Below, piece after piece: positions 1 through 8,036 of a DNA stretch of 21,540 nucleotides (position 1 is the first letter of the stretch; each line of letters begins with the position of its first letter). Both the position numbers and the translations under genes were made by a program. Source of the stretch: Bacillota bacterium (GTDB lineage: Bacteria; Bacillota; Clostridia; Acetivibrionales; DSM-1351); the NCBI GenBank assembly GCA_023436515.1, contig JAEZIV010000387.1:1-21540 (forward strand), read 5' to 3'. The notes beneath the pieces are model-generated. The model worked only from the letters and a program-made list of their open reading frames with translations, was not told the origin of the DNA and did no database searches.

Positions 1-401
1 GGATAGTTATTTGCTTTTTCTTCAAGTCCTATACGTCTCAAAAGAGCCCTTGCATTCTTTTCAGCTTGCTCAGTCCCTTCATTCTTAAGCTTTCTTGGGC
101 CAAGCGTAATATTTTCCAATATAGTCAGATGGGGAAAAAGGTTGAAATTTTGAAAAACCATCCCCATTTTCTGTCTTTGCTTGTTAATATCATTTTTTCT
201 ATCAGTTATATTGATTCCTTCAAATATTATTTCACCGGCACTGGGCTGCTCTAACAGGTTCAGACACCTGAGAAAGGTGCTTTTACCCGAGCCGCTGGGT
301 CCTATTACAACAATAACCTCACCCTTATCAATTTGAGTATCTAGCCCCTTTAAAACATGGAGCTTCCCAAAGGTTTTATGAAGATTTTTAACACTAATCA
401 C
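1..401 (-). CDS. Polar amino-acid ABC transporter ATP-binding protein (GlnQ/HisP family), partial
   Basis: This is the ATPase that powers uptake of a polar amino acid through the adjacent permease. The reverse strand encodes 133 codons before the window edge cuts the gene, so the signature motif, Walker B and H-loop lie outside. Visible are the Walker A motif GPSGSGKST near residue 31 and the Q-loop stretch MGMVFQNFNLFPHLT, both typical of the GlnQ family. The start is GTG at 401-399, preceded by AAAGGAGG about 10 bases upstream. It overlaps the permease stop codon by 8 bases, indicating translational coupling. It is the third gene of a binding protein, permease, ATPase operon. Family assignment is secure; the exact amino acid is not known. 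Confidence 0.93.
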   Translation of the reverse strand, partial: MISVKNLHKTFGKLHVLKGLDTQIDKGEVIVVIGPSGSGKSTFLRCLNLLEQPSAGEIIFEGINITDRKNDINKQRQKMGMVFQNFNLFPHLTILENITLGPRKLKNEGTEQAEKNARALLRRIGLEEKANNY

Positions 402-1059
402 CTGTACGCATCCTCCTTTCCGCCACTCCAAGAACTCTGGACAGCGTAAATGTCAGTACAAAGTAAATGAGCGCAGCGACCAATAACGGTTCGAAAGGCC
501 TGTAAATAGCAGACTTTACAATATCAGCACTCCTCATTAGTTCAACAATACCTATGACTGACAGTATTGACGATTCTTTTATAATAACGATGAATTCATT
601 ACCCAGAGCAGGCAATATGTTTCTAATAGCCTGAGGAATAATTATATATCTCATAGACTGGCCTGAGGTAAAGCCCAGTGACCTGGAGGCCTCCATCTGC
701 CCCTTATCCACAGCCTGAATCCCGGCTCTGATTATTTCTGCAACATAGGCACCGCTGTTAACAGACAGTGCAATAACACCGGGAATAAACCTGGCCATAT
801 CAAGGCCGAAAATTTTGAAATCCGGAATTTGAATGAGATAGAAGAATATTAAAGCCTGTACCAGAATGGGTGTTCCTCTGATTATCTCAATGTATGCAGA
901 GGAAACAAACTTTAATAGCCTGTTACTTGATATTTTCATTAACGCAAGAAGCGTTCCTATAACAACACCAAAAACAACAGTTAAAAACGCTATCAATAAT
1001 GTATTTACAGTACCTGTAATAAAATAATGGGAATAATCTGATATAAAACTGAAATCCAA
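394..1059 (-). CDS. Polar amino-acid ABC transporter permease (HisM/GlnP family)
   Basis: This 221-residue membrane protein forms the channel of an amino-acid importer. The EAA loop that docks to the ATPase is visible around residues 123-156 (EASRSLGF, then IIIPQAIRNILPALGNE). Several hydrophobic spans and the early motif EIIRGTPILVQ match the HisM/GlnP family, whose members are about 215-230 residues. The start codon is TTG at 1059-1057, preceded by AAGGAGG with 8 bases of spacing. The gene sits between the binding lipoprotein, 106 bases upstream across a hairpin, and the ATPase, which it overlaps by 8 bases. Substrate could be glutamine, cystine, histidine or another polar amino acid; the sequence does not decide. 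Confidence 0.94.
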   Translation of the reverse strand: MDFSFISDYSHYFITGTVNTLLIAFLTVVFGVVIGTLLALMKISSNRLLKFVSSAYIEIIRGTPILVQALIFFYLIQIPDFKIFGLDMARFIPGVIALSVNSGAYVAEIIRAGIQAVDKGQMEASRSLGFTSGQSMRYIIIPQAIRNILPALGNEFIVIIKESSILSVIGIVELMRSADIVKSAIYRPFEPLLVAALIYFVLTFTLSRVLGVAERRMRTGD

Positions 1060-1098
1060 ACTATTTGCCTCCTTGTTTCAACTTATAAGCAAAAATGA

Positions 1099-1143
1099 GG
1101 GCTGCCTAAAAGTCAACTAAAACTGACTTTAAATAACAGCCCC
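1099..1143 (-). terminator. Intra-operon hairpin between binding protein and permease
   Basis: Two nested inverted repeats lie in the 106-base gap: outer arms GGGCTG (1099-1104) and CAGCCC (1137-1142), inner arms AAAGTCA (1109-1115) and TGACTTT (1124-1130). On the minus strand the stem is followed by a short T run (1095-1091). A leaky terminator or mRNA-stabilising stem here is common after binding-protein genes and would give more binding protein than permease. That role is inferred. Confidence 0.6.
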
Positions 1144-1165
1144 TTACTTTCATAATGCCGGTACT

Positions 1166-1978
1166 TTATTTATTCTCTTCTGAAGTATCATTCATGTCAT
1201 TGGCTTCCTGTACAAATTTATCTATTGCTCCTTCTTTCATCAGCCTGTCCAGAGTTTGATCAATTTGCTTAACTAAATCCGAGTTACCTTTTTTTACAGC
1301 AATTGCAAATCCGCCAGTGTCTTCCTCAACTTTTATTTCTGACAAAACCAGATCGTTGTTATTCTTGACATATCCGTTAGCAACAGGCAATTCTAAAACC
1401 AGAGCATCAATTTTTTTGTTTTTAAGCTCCATGACCAGGTCAGGAATCTTTCCAAGGGAAATGAGGTCTGAATCCTGCATCTCTTCCTTTGCAATCTTTT
1501 CCTGAGAAGTTCCAAGCTGTGCGCCTACCTTTTTGCCGCTAAGGTCAGCAATGGACTTAATCTTATCCTTATCCTCTGCTCTTATCATTACACACTGCTT
1601 TGCTTCATAGTATATCTTCGAGAAGTCCACTGCCTTTTTTCTTTCCTCATCAGGATTCATGCCTGCAATTACTATGTCCACCTTATTAGTATTCAATGCA
1701 GCTAATAAACCGTCAAAGCCGGTATCAACTATTTCCAGCTGAACCCCAAGATCCTTGGATATTTCCTTGGCAATGGATATATCTATACCTACAATTGTAT
1801 CTTTTCCATCTATCATTGCATGATACTCAAATGGAGCAAAATCGGCGCTGGTACCAATAACAAGCTTACCGCTCTTTTCGATTCTCTTCATTGTATCGCC
1901 GCCACCGCAAGCCGCCAGAGACATAACCATCGCAGCAATTATTGCAAAGCCAAAAACCTTCTTAAATATTTTTTTCAT
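1166..1978 (-). CDS. Amino-acid ABC transporter substrate-binding lipoprotein (SBP family 3)
   Basis: This 270-residue protein is the extracellular receptor of the importer. It has a charged, then hydrophobic leader ending in the lipobox LAAC with Cys24 followed by glycines, so it should be lipid-anchored to the outer face of the membrane. The family 3 fold is shown by GKLVIGTSADFAPFEY after the anchor, GFDGLLAALNTNKVDIVIAG in the first lobe and the stretch EERKKAVDFSKIYYE, whose Arg normally binds the ligand carboxylate. Length is normal. It is the first gene of the operon, read from a strong promoter at 2026-2054. The ligand cannot be read from sequence. Confidence 0.95.
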   Translation of the reverse strand: MKKIFKKVFGFAIIAAMVMSLAACGGGDTMKRIEKSGKLVIGTSADFAPFEYHAMIDGKDTIVGIDISIAKEISKDLGVQLEIVDTGFDGLLAALNTNKVDIVIAGMNPDEERKKAVDFSKIYYEAKQCVMIRAEDKDKIKSIADLSGKKVGAQLGTSQEKIAKEEMQDSDLISLGKIPDLVMELKNKKIDALVLELPVANGYVKNNNDLVLSEIKVEEDTGGFAIAVKKGNSDLVKQIDQTLDRLMKEGAIDKFVQEANDMNDTSEENK

Positions 1979-2287
1979 TTTTTGATAACCCCCTATTACA
2001 TTAATTATATATATATACTTGCTTTATTATATAAGAACGTGTATAAAAATTCAATATTGTGAATAAATATTTTGTTGAAGTATGTCAAAATTAATCTATT
2101 AATGCAGTTTATTAGTATGATAAATTAGTAAATCAAAAAATCCAGCCTACTGGAAATACTCTCATATTACAATGTTTGCAGGTATTAAGTCGTAACATTA
2201 TTGTAATGAATAAATGGTAATTTTTGCTATACATCAATAGTAAAATGTATATATCGACTTTACTAAATTTCAAGGGTGGATTAAACA
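1979..2287. other. Intergenic region between divergent ABC operon and L,D-transpeptidase
   Basis: This 309-base AT-rich spacer carries the leftward promoter at 2026-2054 and a weaker rightward candidate, TTGCTA (2224-2229), 18 bases, TATATA (2248-2253). Between them are the arms ATTACAAT (2166-2173) and ATTGTAAT (2200-2207), an 8-bp inverted repeat with a 26-base spacer, which could be a regulator site or chance in AT-rich DNA. I see no small gene. Confidence 0.45.
2026..2054 (-). promoter_or_regulatory. Sigma-A promoter of the amino-acid ABC operon
   Basis: Reading the minus strand, TTGAAT (2054-2049) is followed after exactly 17 bases by a perfect TATAAT (2031-2026). The start codon is about 48 bases downstream of the -10 box, with AGGGGG as ribosome binding site. 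Confidence 0.8.
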
Positions 2288-3370
2288 ATGGGAAAAAAAT
2301 TCATATGTATATGTACTTTGACAGCACTGCTTGTCTTTCAAAGTACTGCAGTAAGCTACGCCCAAGCTGGAGGGGGCTCTGAATCAAAAACATCCGGCAC
2401 AGCTGTATCAGACATGACTAAGGGTCCGGAACAGCAGCAGATAAGTCCGGAGGAGCTTCAAAAGCTAAGGGAACAGTTGAAAATTGAGCAAGAGGAACTG
2501 AAAAAGGAGCAGGAGAAGCTAAAAGCTGACCAAGATCAGCTAAAAGCCCAGCAGCAAGAGCTCAACAAGGACAGGGAGCAGCTAAAAAGGGAGCAGTTAT
2601 TGCTGCTTCAAGGTCAGGAGCAATTAAAAAAAGATAAAGAGCAGTTAAAGAAAGATATGGAAAAGCTTACTATACAGGAAAAGAGGAATAAGCTTAACTC
2701 AGAGCTTTCTGCCATCACCTATATGAAATACATTAAAGATCTAGGTTATTACAAGGCCGCCTTCGAAGATGAAAAGCTCAATACACGAAATGCAATACTG
2801 CTTTTCCAAAGTGACCATAACATGAACCTCACAGGAACTTGGGACAATGCAACGAAGAATATGCTGATAAACAGGTTGCTCAGTAAAGAGCTTACATATA
2901 ACGATAAAATAAGCAAAGCACCCACTACCGGTAAATGGATTGTTGTTAATAAAAGTAAAAGAATTCTCACCTTGTATGAAGGAACAAAGGTAATAAAAAA
3001 ATATCCTGTGGCAGTTGGAAATCCTCATACGCTGACGAAGTCGGGAAAATATTTCATCAATAATAAGCTTATTGATCCTGATTGGGGGGGCGGTGGTTTT
3101 TCAAAGCCTGTTAAGGGCGGAATTCCCGAGAACCCGCTTGGTAGCCGTTGGATGGGTATAAACCGGACGGATGGCTCCTATGGAATACATGGAACCAACT
3201 CATTTTTTTCAATAGGAAAGTTTATATCCCATGGCTGTATAAGAATGCAGAATTATATGGTTGAAGAGCTCTTCCCTCTGGTTCCCATGAAAGCTCCTGT
3301 ATGGGTGGGAACACAGGATGAGTTGAAGAAATGGGGCATAACTCAGTCCGAATTTACCATAAATAATTAA
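2288..3370 (+). CDS. Exported L,D-transpeptidase (YkuD domain) with coiled coil and peptidoglycan-binding-like domain
   Basis: This 360-residue enzyme should cross-link peptidoglycan, or attach proteins to it, outside the membrane. Residues 1-27 form a signal peptide ending near SYAQA. Residues 50-135 are a continuous charged coiled coil rich in E, Q, K and L. Residues 143-197 resemble a peptidoglycan-binding helical domain (IKDLGYY ... NAILLFQSDHNMNLTGTWDNAT). Residues 216-340 are the YkuD catalytic domain with His301 and the motif SHGCIRM, the nucleophile being Cys317. The ribosome binding site AGGGTGG precedes the ATG. A terminator follows at 3415. It is a single-gene unit. Catalytic residues are intact; substrate range is unknown. 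Confidence 0.92.
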   Translation: MGKKFICICTLTALLVFQSTAVSYAQAGGGSESKTSGTAVSDMTKGPEQQQISPEELQKLREQLKIEQEELKKEQEKLKADQDQLKAQQQELNKDREQLKREQLLLLQGQEQLKKDKEQLKKDMEKLTIQEKRNKLNSELSAITYMKYIKDLGYYKAAFEDEKLNTRNAILLFQSDHNMNLTGTWDNATKNMLINRLLSKELTYNDKISKAPTTGKWIVVNKSKRILTLYEGTKVIKKYPVAVGNPHTLTKSGKYFINNKLIDPDWGGGGFSKPVKGGIPENPLGSRWMGINRTDGSYGIHGTNSFFSIGKFISHGCIRMQNYMVEELFPLVPMKAPVWVGTQDELKKWGITQSEFTINN

Positions 3371-3414
3371 TCTACTCCGGGAGCAGCAGCCGACCTGTTA
3401 ATATTAGCTCGTTT

Positions 3415-3449
3415 AAGGACAGCCAACAAAAGGCTGTCCTTTTGCTTTC
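3415..3449 (+). terminator. Rho-independent terminator after L,D-transpeptidase
   Basis: A 10-bp stem AAGGACAGCC (3415-3424) pairs with GGCTGTCCTT (3432-3441) around a 7-base loop, followed by TTTGCTTT. Confidence 0.85.
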
Positions 3450-3564
3450 CCTCATGTCCTTTAAGCCTCCACCCACAATAAAAGTCAATTCCGGCACAAG
3501 GCTATATCATTTTTTAACAAGAATTAGACGCTGAAAAATGAAATAATCTGTGTTAATATTAGTA
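3450..3564. other. Non-coding spacer upstream of the asd promoter
   Basis: This is the middle of a 325-base gene-free gap between the L,D-transpeptidase and asd. It has no convincing ORF, hairpin or riboswitch. In particular there is nothing I can recognise as a lysine riboswitch, and the mRNA leader downstream (about 95 bases) is too short for one. Confidence 0.4.
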
Positions 3565-3593
3565 TTGAACTTTTTATATGGCTATGGTAAAAT
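3565..3593 (+). promoter_or_regulatory. Sigma-A promoter of asd
   Basis: TTGAAC (3565-3570), a 17-base spacer and TAAAAT (3588-3593) give a good match to the vegetative promoter. Transcription would start near 3600, leaving a leader of about 95 bases before the GGAGG ribosome binding site and ATG at 3696. Confidence 0.7.
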
Positions 3594-3695
3594 ACACTGT
3601 ACGTGAACAAATGTCACTCATTGGCGGACATAATTGAAACAAATAACATATTATATAAATTAATAACATTTTTTCAGATTGGAGGCATATAAGCT

Positions 3696-4781
3696 ATGTC
3701 AAAGTTAAAGGTAGGTATTATTGGTGGTACAGGTATGGTTGGACAGAGGTTTATTTCTCTGCTGGAAAACCACCCCTGGTTTGAGGTGGTATCAATTGCA
3801 GCTAGCGCAAATTCTGCTGGAAAAACCTATGAAGAAGCTGTAGGAAGCAGATGGAAGATGTCTACTCCCATGCCTGAAAGTGTTAAGAGTATTGTCATAA
3901 AAAATGCTACAGATGACATAAAAGAAATATGTGCTGAAGTTGATTTCGTCTTCAGTGCTGTTGATATGAAGAAGGATGAAATTAAAAAGCTGGAAGAGGA
4001 GTATGCTAAAAATGAAACACCTGTGGTGTCAAACAACTCCGCTCATAGATGGACACCCGACGTTCCCATGCTGATACCTGAAATTAATTCAGAGCATATA
4101 AAGGTTATTGACAGTCAGAGAAAAAGGCTTGGCACAAAAAACGGGTTTATAGCGGTAAAACCGAATTGCTCCATCCAAAGCTATGTGCCCGCTTTGGACC
4201 CCTTAAGAAAATATGGTATAAAGAATGTCGTGGCTTGTACCTATCAGGCAATATCCGGTGCGGGCAAGAACTTTACGGATTGGCCTGAAATGATAGACAA
4301 TGTTATACCCTACATCGGAGGAGAGGAAGAAAAAAGTGAACAGGAACCCTTAAAAATTTGGGGTACAGTGGAGAATGGTGAAATTATTAAGGCGTCCTCC
4401 CCCGTCATCACAACCCAATGTATCAGAGTTCCGGTTACAGATGGTCACCTAGCTGCAGTTTTTGTTTCCTTCGAGAATAAGCCGGCAAAGGAAGAAATTC
4501 TCAAGATATGGGACAGCTACAAAGGAGAGCCTCAGACCCTTGAACTCCCAAGTGCTCCAAAGCAATTTGTAAGGTATTTCGAAGAGGATAACAGACCTCA
4601 AACCAAGCTAGACAGGGATGCTGAAAATGGTATGGGCATTACTGTGGGTAGACTTCGTGAAGACCATATGTATGACTATAAGTTTGTATGTCTTTCACAT
4701 AATACTGTAAGAGGAGCTGCCGGAGGAGCTGTACTTATGGCTGAATACTTAAAAGCAAAGGGTTATATCACTAGCAAATAA
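3696..4781 (+). CDS. asd: Aspartate-semialdehyde dehydrogenase
   Basis: This enzyme reduces aspartyl phosphate to aspartate semialdehyde with NADPH, the branch point to lysine/diaminopimelate, threonine and methionine. The protein is 361 residues. The nucleotide-binding loop GGTGMVGQ lies at residues 10-17, the catalytic cysteine is Cys158 in KPNCSIQ, and the substrate and acid/base residues Arg244 and His251 are in CIRVPVTDGH. The insert DWPEMIDNVIPYIGGEEEKS marks the archaeal/fungal-type branch rather than the Gram-negative type, as often seen in Clostridia. It has its own promoter and a terminator-like hairpin, so it appears monocistronic. Confidence 0.96.
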   Translation: MSKLKVGIIGGTGMVGQRFISLLENHPWFEVVSIAASANSAGKTYEEAVGSRWKMSTPMPESVKSIVIKNATDDIKEICAEVDFVFSAVDMKKDEIKKLEEEYAKNETPVVSNNSAHRWTPDVPMLIPEINSEHIKVIDSQRKRLGTKNGFIAVKPNCSIQSYVPALDPLRKYGIKNVVACTYQAISGAGKNFTDWPEMIDNVIPYIGGEEEKSEQEPLKIWGTVENGEIIKASSPVITTQCIRVPVTDGHLAAVFVSFENKPAKEEILKIWDSYKGEPQTLELPSAPKQFVRYFEEDNRPQTKLDRDAENGMGITVGRLREDHMYDYKFVCLSHNTVRGAAGGAVLMAEYLKAKGYITSK

Positions 4782-4851
4782 AATTACAATCCCCGGAAAA
4801 CTCTCTGATGGATAAAAGCTTATATAAAATAACAATAAATGCCAATAGATG

Positions 4852-4909
4852 CCTAAAGCACTGAACTGTATGTACTCAGTGCTTTGGGTATTTAGTCCGG
4901 CTTTTTTTA
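4852..4909 (+). terminator. Terminator-like hairpin after asd
   Basis: A 13-bp stem, with two or three G-containing pairs at the base (4852-4864 with 4876-4888; core AAAGCACTGA/TCAGTGCTTT), follows asd. The T run (4902-4908) lies 13 bases past the stem rather than next to it, so termination efficiency is uncertain. Confidence 0.6.
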
Positions 4910-4924
4910 TTTATTCTTATAGTG

Positions 4925-4930
4925 TATAAT
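4925..4930 (+). promoter_or_regulatory. Candidate -10 box for the 818-residue gene
   Basis: A perfect TATAAT (4925-4930) lies 85 bases before the chosen ATG. The only -35 at 17 bases is a T run (4902-4907), so it is a weak call. If real, it makes translation from the GTG at 4922 impossible. Confidence 0.4.
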
Positions 4931-5014
4931 TTATTATGTAGTGTTCATCAATCAACTAATGGATCCGCTTTTTCTTATACTGAGCATTGGGTTCAAATAC
5001 AAAGGAGAACCATT

Positions 5015-7471
5015 ATGAGCATAAGACCTGATTTCGCCGGTCAGTACTCATCTATTCAGGGTGAGCTTTTAGTTTGTGAGGGAGATAGAACCTCCTCTCT
5101 GATATTATTACTTAAAGGCAAAATAGACGTTTTTTTGTCTCCCTTTGATGATATATTTAGCAACAGCCAATTATTAATATCCAGAAGCTGTCGATTGTTT
5201 ACACTAGAGCAAAATACCTTTTTGAGCATTAATGATGTTTTAAGGAATGGCCAGAACTCCTTCAGTTTATCAGCCAGAGACGCTTGCAATTTATACTGCT
5301 TTCCTGCCAGCTCTCCATCAGAGATAAAGACTATAATTTCTACACAAAAGGATTATGCCGCTTACCTTGTTTCATCACTTGCCACCTTGATAGATTTGAG
5401 CTATACCTCCTATCAGAAGCTTCTTCCTATATGCAATCATATAAGCTCACTGACACATAATCTGATGACATATTATTGGGCTATAAAGGATAAGTTTTAT
5501 TTTAAGTATAATCCGGAAATTGAGCTGCTAAATTCCTACCAAGCAATTTATGAGGAACAGAAGAATAACGGCTACAGATTTTTTCCCATCGACTCCGATA
5601 CTATGCTAACACAGAATAATTCAGAATATACCGACTCCTCCGAGCTTGATAATACAAGTATTGATTATTTTATCAGCTTGTTGAACGTCCCCCTGGATTC
5701 CCGTAAAACCTTCTTCAGCAGTGACAGCTATGTTTGTGAATATCACCTGAAGAAAGGCTCTGAGGTATTAGACTCGGTAATATACGAAATTAAAAACATC
5801 TTCTCTATACTTTGTAAAAACATGGAGCTTCTCTACCTCTCTCCAAATAGTTTATTGTCCACATATGGAAGGATTATATCCGATTCGAGGGACGACAAGG
5901 AGGCCGCAATTAATATTCTGGGTCTATTGACCCAAGCGGTTGACATAACTAGCTTATGTACTGATAAGCTTCAAAATGAGTTTGACTCCTTCACTAATAT
6001 AGAGCTGGGAGAATTTGAAAAGCTATTGTCCAGTGTCCGGAATGAAGCCGGAATAAATTCTACAGCCACGACTGATATAGATGCAGAGGTAACCTCTGAG
6101 CTGCCTTCCGAGCTTATGGGCAGCCTTGAAAAAATATTGCAGTACTGTTCCTGCTCTCAGGATCAAATTGATAGTCTTAATAAGCGCCTGAATCAATTCC
6201 GGCATCTGAAGGATAAAACCTCAACCGATCCTGAGGCAAGAGAGCTTCGTGCTTCTATATCAAAGGATTTTTTTGTCATATACGAAGAGGTCTTTAAAAG
6301 AACCCAAGTAGATAACAATTGTCCGAAGCTGATAAGTATGTTCCTGAATTTTGGATACATGGATGAGCGCTTGGTAACAAAGGAGCAAGCTATAGCACTG
6401 TACAGACTCTGTGACAAGGAATATTCCTGTACCGATTTCTCTGTTTACTCCACTAAGAGTTGGCTGGAAATGATTTATCAGGGCAAGAAAGATCCCTCCA
6501 TTAATGATTTTGGTATGGACTATTATGACATTTTCAGAGACATGAAAAAACGTAAAATTGTCACCGATGCAGATAAACCTGCTTATGATCGTGACTATAA
6601 GGCTAAGGTAAACTTTGAAATAAACAACATGCTAAGGACAAATCAAAAAGTTTGTCATGGACAGATTAGCAGCTACTTCCCGATTCTTCACAAGGATATC
6701 ATAACAAGGGATCTTGAAAAGTCAGTTGTCACACCACACAAGCTTCAGGAAGTCCTAAACAACCTGCTTTCAATTGACTTTTCGATTTTCTATAGAGAAA
6801 TCTGGTACAAAAATGAAGCCAGAGGAATTGAAAAGGAACCAATAATGAAGGAGATCAGACCTGAAATAATCATCGTTCCCACCTTTGGCTCCAGAGTTTC
6901 CATGTGGCAGGAGATCACCGGAAAAGCCAGAAATACTCCGGGAAGGTTCCTTGTCCCTGCCTTTACAGATGAAAACCTTTCGGATTTGGTGCTTAAGCTC
7001 ATAGGAGCCTTCCGTTGGGAATTATGCCGTACAATGATGGGTGTTGCATGGAATGACATAACCGAAAAATCCCTAACCTCAGAATATACGGATTATATTC
7101 AGTTTTTCAAGAAAAACAATGATTTAACTGAGGATGCCAGGGAGAAAATAAAAGTACAAATTCAGAAGAACAGAAATATCATGAGAGATATTTTTACAAG
7201 TGATTATGAAACCTGGATAAACTATGAATCAAAGGGCATACTGCGACTAAACAAGCTTGCACGGTCAATACTTTTCCGTTATTGTCCGCTAAGCAAGGAT
7301 ATCCGTAATGCATTGGCAAAGCAACCGGTTTTCTCGGATCTTTTGATACAGCTCAATAATTCAAGAGCAAAAACAGCAAAATCTCTCGCTGGTAAGTACT
7401 TAAAAATGTTTAAGAATGATCCCATCGACAGGGATATGGAGCTTAATCTAGCCTTTTACAGGGATATGTAA
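5015..7471 (+). CDS. Large protein with degenerate cyclic-nucleotide-binding-like N-terminus, function unknown
   Basis: I do not recognise this 818-residue protein as a named family. Residues 5-105 resemble the beta-roll of a cyclic-nucleotide-binding domain: GELLVCEGD, then ILLLKGKIDVF, then a stretch ending SLSARDACNLYCFP. The phosphate-binding cassette with its Arg-Ser-Ala is not present, so cAMP binding is doubtful. The rest is mixed-helical and soluble-looking, with no signal peptide, membrane span or DNA-binding helix. A distinctive block near residues 615-690 includes EIIIVPTFGSRVSMWQE and WELCRTMMGVAWND. I place the start at the ATG at 5015, preceded by AAAGGAG (5001-5007); an upstream GTG at 4922 overlaps a -10 box and lacks a ribosome binding site. 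It stands alone between terminator hairpins. Confidence 0.85.
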   Translation: MSIRPDFAGQYSSIQGELLVCEGDRTSSLILLLKGKIDVFLSPFDDIFSNSQLLISRSCRLFTLEQNTFLSINDVLRNGQNSFSLSARDACNLYCFPASSPSEIKTIISTQKDYAAYLVSSLATLIDLSYTSYQKLLPICNHISSLTHNLMTYYWAIKDKFYFKYNPEIELLNSYQAIYEEQKNNGYRFFPIDSDTMLTQNNSEYTDSSELDNTSIDYFISLLNVPLDSRKTFFSSDSYVCEYHLKKGSEVLDSVIYEIKNIFSILCKNMELLYLSPNSLLSTYGRIISDSRDDKEAAINILGLLTQAVDITSLCTDKLQNEFDSFTNIELGEFEKLLSSVRNEAGINSTATTDIDAEVTSELPSELMGSLEKILQYCSCSQDQIDSLNKRLNQFRHLKDKTSTDPEARELRASISKDFFVIYEEVFKRTQVDNNCPKLISMFLNFGYMDERLVTKEQAIALYRLCDKEYSCTDFSVYSTKSWLEMIYQGKKDPSINDFGMDYYDIFRDMKKRKIVTDADKPAYDRDYKAKVNFEINNMLRTNQKVCHGQISSYFPILHKDIITRDLEKSVVTPHKLQEVLNNLLSIDFSIFYREIWYKNEARGIEKEPIMKEIRPEIIIVPTFGSRVSMWQEITGKARNTPGRFLVPAFTDENLSDLVLKLIGAFRWELCRTMMGVAWNDITEKSLTSEYTDYIQFFKKNNDLTEDAREKIKVQIQKNRNIMRDIFTSDYETWINYESKGILRLNKLARSILFRYCPLSKDIRNALAKQPVFSDLLIQLNNSRAKTAKSLAGKYLKMFKNDPIDRDMELNLAFYRDM

Positions 7472-7544
7472 TATGCCATAAGCTGTGGCTAAACTGCGGT
7501 CTTGCCATAGGCAACATATCAATGGCCCAAACCTCCAAATAATT

Positions 7545-7587
7545 AGGGGCAGTGACAGAGGCTTTATCAGCCCATGTCACTGCCCCT
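7545..7587. terminator. Bidirectional terminator between convergent genes
   Basis: A perfect 13-bp stem AGGGGCAGTGACA (7545-7557) and TGTCACTGCCCCT (7575-7587) encloses a 17-base loop that holds a further GGCT/AGCC pairing. It lies between the 818-residue gene (ends 7471) and the ridA stop (7630). T runs on either side are weak, so termination would rely on the stem. Confidence 0.6.
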
Positions 7588-7629
7588 TGCAATCCATAGC
7601 TCCGGAATAAATAAGTTATTTAAAGCTGA

Positions 7630-8010
7630 TTAAATAACCGCAACACACTCAATTTCAACCAAAACATCCTTTGGCAGTCTCGCCACCTCCACACAGGACC
7701 TGGCAGGATATTTTCCGGTAAAAAACTTTTTGTACTCCTCATTGATAGCTGCGAAATCCTTCATGTCTTTAATAAAAACAGTGGTTTTTACAACCTTCTC
7801 CAAGCTCCCACCAGCGGCTGCCAAAACCTCTGCAAGATTTTTTAAAGCTTGGACCGTATGTTCTGCGGCCCCTCCTTCTACCACTTCTCCTGTTGCAGGA
7901 TCTACCGGTATGGCACCGGAGGTATAAATGAAGTTTCCGCACTTTACAGCCTGTGAATATGGGCCTATAGCCCCAGGTGCCTTGTCTGTGTTTACAATCT
8001 CAATATTCAT
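7630..8010 (-). CDS. ridA: RidA family enamine/imine deaminase
   Basis: RidA proteins hydrolyse reactive enamine and imine intermediates such as 2-aminoacrylate, protecting PLP enzymes. The 126-residue length is normal. Family marks are APGAIGPYSQAV near the N-terminus, VVKTTVFIKDMKDF in the middle, and the C-terminal block PARSCVEVARLPKDVLVEIE, which holds the conserved active-site Arg followed by the terminal acidic residue. The ribosome binding site GGAGGAG precedes the ATG by 7 bases. It begins only 26 bases after proA ends and has no visible promoter, so the two are probably co-transcribed. Physiological substrate is not shown by the sequence. Confidence 0.94.
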   Translation of the reverse strand: MNIEIVNTDKAPGAIGPYSQAVKCGNFIYTSGAIPVDPATGEVVEGGAAEHTVQALKNLAEVLAAAGGSLEKVVKTTVFIKDMKDFAAINEEYKKFFTGKYPARSCVEVARLPKDVLVEIECVAVI

Positions 8011-8036
8011 ATTCAGTCTCCTCCTGTCAAATGTGC

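Noticed and set aside
3594..3695. Lysine riboswitch before asd
   Set aside because: The leader from the predicted start is about 95 bases, too short, and shows no terminator-antiterminator pair; only a weak ATGTC/GACAT pairing was seen.
4922..5014. N-terminal extension of the 818-residue gene from GTG at 4922
   Set aside because: The GTG overlaps a perfect TATAAT, lacks a ribosome binding site, and a strong AAAGGAG precedes the ATG at 5015.
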